Below are positions 56,001 to 64,000 of a stretch of 64,000 nucleotides of DNA, one piece after another; positions within the stretch are counted from its first letter, which is position 1, and every line of letters begins with the position of its first letter. A program made the translations under genes and the position numbers. This stretch comes from Cyanophora paradoxa (Eukaryota; Glaucocystophyceae; Cyanophorales; Cyanophoraceae): the NCBI GenBank assembly GCA_004431415.1, contig QPMI01000588.1:1-64000 (forward strand), read 5' to 3'. Under the pieces are notes generated by a model. It saw nothing but the letters and a program-made list of their open reading frames with translations, was not told the DNA's origin and ran no database searches.

Positions 56001-59000
56001 GATGGACCGTTGACGGCGCACGCGCACGCGCGCGCGCGATCCTGCATCGCGTGCAGACGTGCAGCAGGCTCCACTACGGGCGCTCCCTCTTCGAGCGCCT
56101 CGAGCTGCTCCGCGGCGAGGCGCCGGCCATCGCCTACGAGCTGCTGGACGAGCAGTACCGGTGCGATCGTGTGCATGGTTGCGAATTCGAATTGGTTCGG
56201 GATCACTCATCGACGGCGCAGCATGCATCCCGAGATCTCTCGATTCCCAAATGAGCAGTTCTACAGGGGACGCGTCCGCGACGGCCCGAGCGTGGCGAAA
56301 GAGGCGCCGTGGCACCGCGACAGCGACGATCTCTTCCCCCCGATCCGCTTCATCAACGTGCGCGACACCGGCGAGAAGAGGACGGACTACGACGGTCGGA
56401 CGAGCTACGCGAACGAGTCCGAGGTGCGCATCTATATGAATATTAATGGGGCCATGGGGCCATTAATGGTTGCGATTAATTTGCCTTAATTTATTGCACT
56501 CACGGAGATTTGTGTATACGCAGGCTGACCTCGCGACGTTCCTCTGTCGTACGTGGTTCAAGCGATACAAGGAGACCGGCGCCTCTCCGAAGTCCCGCGT
56601 CGGCGTTATTAGCCCGTACAGCGGTCAGATCGTCCTCATTGAGGTACTTAGCTTGCAAAAGAGCTGGTACCTTATAAATAAAATACGCCTTACGCTTAAA
56701 ACCGCGTTCGATTTAATGACGCCGTGTTCGGCAGTCCCGCCTGGGTGGCGGAAGGATGCCCGCGCAGCAGCGAAACCGGTCGAGGGCGGTCGCGAAATCC
56801 AAAGGCGACGCTCCCGTCGAAGTCCGCACCGTCGACGGATTCCAGGTGCTGGCTTCGTCTCGCAGATACCGTTTTCTACAAGCGATATCGGTTTCAGGGC
56901 GGAGAGAAAGACCTCATCATCTTCTCCGCGGTCCGCTTCAAGGGGATCGGCTTCCTGAGCGACCCGCGGCGCCTCAATGTCGCGATCACGCGCGCCAAGT
57001 CCTCCCTCATCGTCATCGGCAACGGGGCCACGCTCCGCAGGGACGGGAACTGGCGCGCCTTCCTCGACCACCTCCACGGCGCCGGCGGCGCGCGATCGGC
57101 GGGCCCGGCGCCCGTGCCGCAACACCTGCCGGCTCCCGTGACCTCTGCCTTCGTGAACGCCGAGGACCATCCGAAGCTGAGTGCGCAGCTCTCGGAGGAG
57201 GCACAAGCGAGCGCCAAGCGGGTAAAGCAGCTCCGGAAGGCGAAGGGAGAGCTGAGAGCGGCAGGGGACGACCCGCGGATGCCAGGTCCCGATTCCATCT
57301 GGGGCGTCGTCGTTTCCGCCCAGGCGCTCGCGGCTTTGAAGGTCCGCCACGCTCGACTCAGCGAGTCAAAACCGCCTGCAGCTCAGCATCTATAATTTAA
57401 TTTCTCATCGGTGTGCGCAATCGCAGGAGATCGATCGGGACGAAGTCGTGGAGAGTGTCTTGCGGCTCGCCGCTGGCCGCTGCAGCAGCAGCGCAGCAAA
57501 GCGCCGCCAGCAGCTTGCGCAGGAGCGCCCCTTGATCGAAGTCGACGGCGACGAGCGCGCTCCGGGCGCCGGCAGCAACACTGCGAGCTCGGGGCAAACG
57601 TCGCCGGCCGCGGCAGCCTCTAGATCTGCAGCTGGAACCGATCACGAGCTCACTTACACCGTTGAGGTCTGTGCTTTTCATTTTCTTGTGCGCGAAATGA
57701 ATGCTTTGACGCGATTGCTTTCTCAATCAGGACGAGCGCGTCGCCGAGTTTCGCCTTCTGTGGGGATTCTGCCTTGCTACGAGCCGAGACCGAATCGTTC
57801 AGGTCAGAGCACAATATCTCGCTAGTGTAGTATCCAAAATGCGTCTGTAATTTCCGTGATCAGGCTATCCGGCTGTACGAGATCTGTATGGTCAAGAATT
57901 CATCTGACAATGAAATGGTCGCGGAGGCCAAGGACAAAATTCGGCGGACGGTGGAGCGCACTTACTCCGATCCCTATCTTAGCGCCTGCAGAGACTGCGT
58001 TCTCGAGCGCGGATCTCGGCCTCTTCCAATGGGATCGGACTCGAACTTCCGTTGGTGTGTTGACGGCGAAGCTAGAGTCGTCTTGCGGTGAATTCGACGC
58101 TGTACTAATATGCAGCGGCGCAGGAACCGTCCGGCAGGCGCCGCAACACTGATTAGAGGACAACAAGCGGACACCGTCGACCTTCTAAAGAACTACCAGG
58201 TGCTAGCGACCTTTCTTGCACAGAAATGACCTGGCACTTGTAATTGACACTGCGCGCGTTTTTACAACGCATGCGCAGCTGACTCTCGAGTCCGTGCGAA
58301 CCATCGTCACTGGCAACGGGCGCGCCCGTTGCCAGGCGATCGAAGCCGGAGGAGCAGGCGATGCTGAAGCCGGAGGAGCTGAAGCCGGAGGAGCAGGCGA
58401 TCGCCCTCCACCGCGAGTCCCTCTTCCTGCTCGGCCGAGGAGGAACGGGGAAGAGCACGGTGTGCACACTATACGATATCGATGTTTGTTTCCTTGAGCT
58501 TCTCAAATCGTGCTCGTCGCAGATTCTAATGTGGCGAATGGGGGACAAGGAGGAGCGGCGGCGTCAGGCGCTGGCGGAGGGCTACGAGCAGGCCGCACAC
58601 TTCCGGCAGCTGTTGGTGACCGCCAACCCGCGGCTGTGCCGCGACCTGCAGACGCAATTCCGCAAAGTCTGCAACGCCCTCCCCGCGCTGCCGGTTCGTC
58701 CTGGGATCCGCTGTCCTGTGTTTCCTGGCGTGCGACGGCTGTCGCAGGACGAGCTCGAGGTGGGCGCGGCGCGCAGCTCGAAGCGCCTGACGGCGCTCTC
58801 CGAGATGACGGCCCCCTACGCGTTCATCACGTTCGAGCGGCTCCTCAAGCTGCTGGACGCCGACCTCGAGATCCGCTACTTCTCCGACGCGGTGCGCCGC
58901 TCGCAATCGCCCCGACAACGATGAAATCATAAATCATTAGCTATCCCAACTTCCGGTGTTGCATTGGCTTTATGTTGAGCGTGCCCGTCTTGCCGCAGGA

Positions 59001-62000
59001 GCGCCAGGAAGGCGAGGACAAGAACGCCGACGTGAACGTGACGGAGCGCCTCAAGACCGCCGGCGCAGGCGCGACCCGCCGCTGCGTCAACCTGCGTATT
59101 TTCCGCCGTGAATACTGGCGGGGCCTGCCGGAGAACCTCACCAAGGGAAAGGAGCCCGGGGTGGTCTACTCCGAGATCATGTCCCTCATCAAGGGCTCCA
59201 AGGTTTGTTGTGATTAATGCAGCCGATTCACCTGAGCGCTTAGCTCTTGGTCAACACTTCTGCGGCCGGCAGGACGCGGCGCTGAAGTACGGGGCTCCAG
59301 TCCCGCGCGCGGCATTTCTGGACGTGGACGCGGAGTACGCTTGGCAATCCGCGTTTCCTACGGCGCGACTGCGTTCCGAGGTCGGCGCATCGCTCGCGCT
59401 TAACTTGGTGTTTCCTTTCCCTTTCCCTCACTTTCCCCCGAGGTCTACGACCTCTTCGAGGCGTACGAGAAGCTCAAGAAGAAGCGGGGCGAATACGACC
59501 TCGCGGACGCCGTCCTGCACGCCCTGCGACAGCTGAGGGAGGGCCGCTACCACCCCTCCCCCCTCCAACGCGTGTACATCGATGAGGTGAGCGTTTCTAA
59601 ATCGAGTCGACGTCGTCGCGCTTTTGGGAGCTTTTTGGATAAATATTACGATTTCTGCTGCCGCGGCCGCGCCCTGAAATTAAATGCTGATGGCCCTCGC
59701 AGGTGCAGGACCTGAGCATAGCGCAGCTCATCCTCTTCGGCTTCGTGTGCCGCAAGATGGACGGCTTCTCCTTCGCCGGCGACACGGCGCAGACCATCGC
59801 CGGCTCCGGCTTCCGCTTCGAAGGCGAGCGCTGCCGAGGCGAAGCTGGATCGCCCATTTTTATTTAAAATATTTCGGCAGATGTCAAAGCGACCTTCTAC
59901 GAGCACACTCTGCCAATGCTCGCTCGTGAGGCGAAGAAACCAGTTCCTGCGGTTCCGCGTCTACACTTTCTGGGCACGAACTACCGGACCCATCGAGGCG
60001 TTCTGAACCTTTCCACGTCGCTGACGCTCGCAATCAAAGTGCGCACACCTTCACTTATCTTTGCGAACCGCGAATGACAGGTCGCGTTGCTTTTTCAGGT
60101 TCTCTTTCCACGTTCTATCGGTCAGCTTTCGCATTCGAAACCGTTGTAGACTCGACGGCCAGCGCTTACTTGAAGACTGTTCGCGCGCAGACGACGTGCC
60201 GACGGGTGTTGCTGCGGAGCGCTCGGAGCAGGAGGTCTCAATTCCGCTGCTCGTGCGCGGCCTCGACACGGCCGCCTTCGCCGCCTTCCTCGCTGCGACG
60301 GACTGGACCGCCGACCAGGTTCGAGAGAATTAATCCAGGCAGTTTTAATCCTGTGTTTCCGACTCGTTTTGTGAATGGATGCACGGGGCAGGTTGTGCTT
60401 GTGCGAGATGACGACAGCAAGGCGCGCTTGGAGGAGGCGTACAAGGTGGCACTACGGGAGAAGGAGACGTCGACGCGCAGGCAGCCCGATCAGTCGCAGA
60501 GGATGCCGCCGCAGAAGGCCATCGTCCTCACCGCGCTCGAGTCCAAGGGCCTTGAGTTCTGCGACACGCTCATCTTCGGCACGTCGTAGACCCGGATGTT
60601 CGTTCGCGATCACAACTGATTCGAATCGCGACAGATTTCGTGTCGGGGTGCATTCCCGAAGTCGCGCTGGCCTACAAGAAGCTCGACATCCTGTTGATGG
60701 AGGAGCGGAGTGATGCTCGCGCGGAGCGGAAACGGCTGTTCGATGCGCAGCGCGAGGCGTACGCTCCGCTCTGCTTCGAGCTGAAGCTCCTGTACGTCGC
60801 AATCACCCGCGCGAAAGGACAGGTTCGGAGGTTGCTTGCTTGTTGCTTGCGCAATCATTGAATTGAATTGTGCCATCAAAACTTGACTTGTGAGTTCCGA
60901 CAGGTCGTCGTTTTCGAATCGGCACAGGCGGCTGAGCCGCTCGTCAAGCTCTGGCAGAGCCCGCTGCACTGCAGGGAGAGCTGCGACGCCGCCGAGCTCA
61001 TCCGTATCTCTGCTCCGGGCGATGCGCAGACAGCCCTCGCCGCATCCAGGAAGGCCGGGGGCGGCCCATCCAGCTGGAGCGATCTCGGAGAGTGCGCACG
61101 TCTCGCGATCGCTTTCTTGACGGTCTCTCGTTATACATTTGCTGCGCAGGAAAATGCTCGAGCAGGAGCAGTACGAGGACGCCCTTCTCTGCTTCTCCAA
61201 CGCCAACGACGCGCCCGGCAAAGCTTGCGCCGAAGCGCACATCGCATACGACAAAGCCTCTCAGCTTGCGGGTGCGAGTTCGCGTGACTCTAAAAATATT
61301 TTCTCGCTTTACTCGCTTTGCAAATTGACTGTGATCCGCTGGAACAGCGGACGCTGAAAGCATCTCTGATCGTCGCGAGGCGCTGGCGGCGATTCTGCGG
61401 GCTGCAGATGCAGTGGCCAGGCCCCCATCCGGGAAGCTCAATATCGCACTTCGCTGGTGCTTCGTCGCCATCAGCTTCCTCCAGCGCTGGGGCGATCGCG
61501 AGAGTGACGGCGCGCCGTACCTCGCTATGGCCGGCTTCCTCGAGGCGCAAGGGAAGCGCCTGGAGGCGGCGGAGGCTCTCGCGGCGGGCGGCCTCCACGA
61601 GCTCGCCGTCGCCAAGTACCGCCAGGTCGGTTCCCCGGAGGCGATCGACAAGGCCCTGGAGCTGTGCCGCGAGCAGTTCAAGATCGGGGTGCGTGCGCAT
61701 GCGCAGGGCGATCGCGATGCCATCGCTGTTTCATGTGTCCTGTCGCATGCTCGACTAAAAGCCTTGCAGGGAGTGGCGAAACGGGATCTGCTTGTGCTGG
61801 CTGCAGAAATTCTGGAGGCGGAAGCTCGAAAATGCTTGGTGACCGCCACCGACGTCGGCATGCAACTGCAAGAGCGAGCGGATTGCGTTGTCCAGTGCGC
61901 GCAGCTCGTGGTGGACAAGGACAACGAGGACCCGGCCCATAGGGCGGTCGACACTGCGCGCTGGGCACTTGAGCTGGCGCGGGAGATGCACGTCGCCCTC

Positions 62001-64000
62001 GGCGCGGCGGAGAAGGCGCTGCTGCGGGCGGGCCTGCACAACGCCGACTTGCGCGACGTCGCAGCTTTATCTAGAGCGATGCAGAGTCTGCTTCATACCG
62101 CAGGCAACTTCGTTCAGCAGAAGTCGCTCCAGAAGGCGCAAGCGAATTTAGAGAAAACTCTTTACGATCTCAAGCTCAACACGCAGACCAGCAGAATGCG
62201 AGCAAGCTTAGGCGGCGACGTCAAGACCAGCCTGGATACGGCCATGGAAGAGCTCACTGGCTCCTTCGTCTACTTCAAGGGGCGCCTCCACGAGTCGCAG
62301 AACGTGGCGAATCTCGCCGAGGCGGAGAAGGAAGCGGCCCACAGGAGCGCAGTGGCGAGGAAGGAGGCCCGCGCGCTTGCAATGCGCTTCCTGCGCCTCG
62401 TCCAGCCGGAGGACAAGCAGGCGCAGGCGCTCGTCTCGGTCGGGTTTATCCCCGAGCTGATCGAGCTGGAGACGCGGCGGGGCAACCACAGGCGGGTTGC
62501 AGAGGTGTACATCGAGTTCTGCGCTGACTACCACCGCGCCGCCGAAGCCTACGCGTGCGTCGTATTTTAATAAGAAATAGAAAGCAGACTTTTCATTTGA
62601 CTTCTCCCTCCTCAGGCGAGGCAATCATTATTCGGAGGCGGCGGAGACGTTGCTTGAATTTGCACGGGCCGGATTTGACTTTCGGGGCTCGTGGGCGCAA
62701 GGAGCCCCGCAGCCGGCGGTCCGCGAGGCACTGCAGCAAGCCGCGGACCTCCTGCGCGCCAAAGACGCCGCGATCGGTTCGGGCATCGATGTTTGATTTC
62801 TAACATCCTTGATGGCTGTCCATGAATTATTTTCGCAGGCAAGGCGGCGATCCGCCTGCGCCTGATCCTTAACATCGTTTCCGGCCTCGTCGACGGCCTC
62901 GCCAGCGGCTGCAGCTGGAGCGAGCTCGCCGGGCGGGCGGTCACCCTCGGCCGGGCTGACCTTGCGCTCCTCTGCCGCCTTCGCGGGGCCTCCTCCTACT
63001 CGGACGCCAGTCTCTTGGAGGGCCGCAGTCCGGCGCTGCTCGACGAGTACTTCGGGTCAGCAGAGGCGGCCGTGCAGCAGCTTGTGCAGCTGCGGGACGG
63101 CGTTTGGAGGTACGGCTGCAGCGGCTCCCTCACGTCGGCGGCGATGGAGGCCAAGCGGCTGCTGCTCGCGCGCGACCACCCGCGCCGCCGCGGCGTCCTC
63201 GTCGTCCACGCCTTCGAATTCGCGGCCTCCGTCCTCTCGGCGAGCGAGGTGGAGGTCGTGGCGTGGGCCGCCGGCGCCCGCGCGCAGCTGGAGGCCGCCA
63301 TCGACGCCGTGCTGCCTCTGCTCGTGGACCGCCTCGTCGGCGAGCGGCAGCTCCAGCGCGCCGCCAAGGCCGCCCTGCTCCCCCGCACGCCCCGCTTCAC
63401 GGTTAGGGCCCTCGAAATACTGCTCACGGTGCGCTTTTGCGGACGTCCTTCCGATCTTTCGTAGCGAACAACGCGAAACTCGTGATTTTCGCAGGGCTCG
63501 ATGCCGGAGTTCCGCTTCCTCGAGCAGGTCCTGCAGCGCGACAAGGACGAGCGGACTAACCTCGTGTCCCCCGCGGAGAGAAGGGAGTACCTCGCGCGCT
63601 GCGCCGTGGCGCTCGCGGCGCAGCACCGCGCCAAAGTGGACGCGGAGGTGCACAAGGCGGCGCTGCACTTCGTCGAGCTGGCGGCGCCGTGCACGCCGGA
63701 GGACGCGGAGGCGGCGTTCAAGCAACGGCTGCCGGCCGCGGAGACGCGCACCGCGCTGCTCGAGCGCTGCGGGCTGCTGCCCGAGCTTATCGCCTTCGAG
63801 TGTGGGCGGGGCAACGCGACCCGCGCCGCCGAGGTCCACAAGTGGCGGCCCGACTTCCCCGCCGCCGCCGGCCTCTACCGGCGCGCCCCCGCCCCCGCCC
63901 CAGCCGCCCCCGCGCACGCTTCCGTGATTTTCGCACTCTGCAGGGACAAGAAGAAGGCCGCGGAAGCGCTCTTCCTCCACGTCCGCTCTTTCTTCTCCGC
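53043..64000 (+). CDS. Giant dual SF1-helicase protein, TRANK1-like; 3' end beyond window
   Basis: One gene as I read it, with a UPF1/SEN1-type helicase followed by a UvrD-type helicase and TPR-like repeats. Exon 1 is 53043-53075 (MADADEEDRFK); intron 53076-53911 restores frame into LTVLGWTPEQLLDANLL. Helicase 1 motifs: HGPPGTGKT (about 54860), VVDEAAQ (about 55785), LAGDPRQL, VRTVDGFQ and LNVAITRAK (about 56970). The linker exon pair at 57350/57429 joins in phase (AALK to EIDRDEVVESVLRLAAG), which argues for a single gene. Helicase 2: FLLGRGGTGKST (about 58424), YIDEVQDLSIAQL (about 59575), FAGDTAQTIAGSGFRF, and LLYVAITRAKGQ (about 60786). From 61080 on, helical repeats (YEDALLCFSNAND) and two related segments (PELIELETRRGN, PELIAFECGRGN) resemble TRANK1-type C-termini. 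Near 58330 the frame is ambiguous over a KPEE tandem repeat. The window ends inside the protein. Role inferred: nucleic-acid remodelling. Confidence 0.78.
53076..53911 (+). other. Long first intron of the helicase gene, with tandem repeats
   Basis: At 836 nt, this is far longer than most introns in the window. It contains a tandem array (about 53113-53272) of words such as CGGACCTAAAACGG-TTAGAT, in 5-6 imperfect copies of about 18-20 bp, then moderately AT-rich sequence and GGATCCGTGGATCCGTGG near 53502. It ends CGCGCAG. Its position next to the start codon could allow regulatory content, but none is identified. Confidence 0.65.
54860..56999 (+). other. SF1 helicase module 1 (UPF1/SEN1 type)
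   Basis: Domain annotation within the giant gene. Walker A GPPGTGKT is split from the preceding LLIHG by the intron at about 54804-54866. Motif Ia (VCAPTNVAAANV), Walker B-type DEAAQ, motif III GDPRQLQA, and motifs V-VI (VDGFQ, then LNVAITRAKSSL) follow in order, which matches AAA_11/AAA_12-type helicases. All the catalytic motifs I can name are intact. Confidence 0.85.
58370..60826 (+). other. SF1 helicase module 2 (UvrD/TRANK1 type)
   Basis: Domain annotation within the giant gene. Motif I GRGGTGKST, motif II DEVQDLS, motif III FAGDTAQTI, then NYRTHRGVL (motif IV-like), ALESKGLEF (motif V) and YVAITRAKGQ (motif VI). The DEVQDL ... GDTAQTI spacing and wording are characteristic of TRANK1-like proteins rather than bacterial UvrD. 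Confidence 0.8.

Noticed and set aside
53043-57395. Separate UPF1-type helicase gene ending at the stop near 57395
   Set aside because: That stop lies in an intron with good donor and acceptor, and the next exon continues in phase with sequence expected after this helicase; kept as the alternative.

Overview
The window reads as nuclear DNA of a GC-rich unicellular eukaryote, most likely a photosynthetic microalga. The protein genes are cut by many short introns (about 50-150 nt) that start GTGCGCCCC or GCGCGCCCC and end GCGCAG. The gene content (RWP-RK factor, Mbb1/HCF107-like HAT-repeat protein, class II trehalose-phosphate synthase, a HAD phosphatase close to a plant family) fits an alga. 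I cannot fix the lineage; a pelagophyte, haptophyte or green alga are all possible. No bacterial operon, CRISPR array, rRNA or intact tRNA is visible.

Layout. 1-3297: gene-free, palindromic and repeat-rich, with a MITE-like element and (CAG)26. 3298-5841 (+): RWP-RK protein. 7859-10681 (+): HAT-repeat protein. 16357-10999 (-): C5-cytosine DNA methyltransferase, convergent with the HAT gene. 16662-17954 (+): HAD phosphatase with a 7-nt microexon, divergent from the methyltransferase. 18420-22148 (+): trehalose-6-P synthase/phosphatase-like fusion whose phosphatase motif I is altered. 30688-22828 (-): large two-membrane-segment protein with Cys-rich ectodomain modules. 30689-33181: intergenic, with a tRNA-derived SINE, a second MITE and an extreme GC block. 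33182-41659 (+): Cys-rich repeat protein of no family I recognise, in which a block of about 985 bp (five exons) occurs four times in tandem. 41858-48173: LTR retrotransposon with near-identical 300-bp LTRs, TAAAC target duplications and a broken gag but no visible pol. 50495-48779 (-): SET-domain methyltransferase. 50601-52518 (+): DDI1. 53043 to the right edge (+): very large gene with two SF1 helicase modules, TRANK1-like, cut by the window end.

The genes do not form a pathway. Chromatin and gene-expression functions (RWP-RK, DNA methyltransferase, SET, helicase, HAT RNA factor) sit beside metabolism (TPS, HAD) and protein quality control (DDI1). The most unusual features are the high share of GC-AG introns, the microexons, the recent exon-block amplification in the Cys-rich gene, and the gag-only LTR element with repeated hairpins resembling its polypurine tract. 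All CDS spans are multi-exon models read by eye; internal splice sites are best supported where protein motifs continue across the junction.
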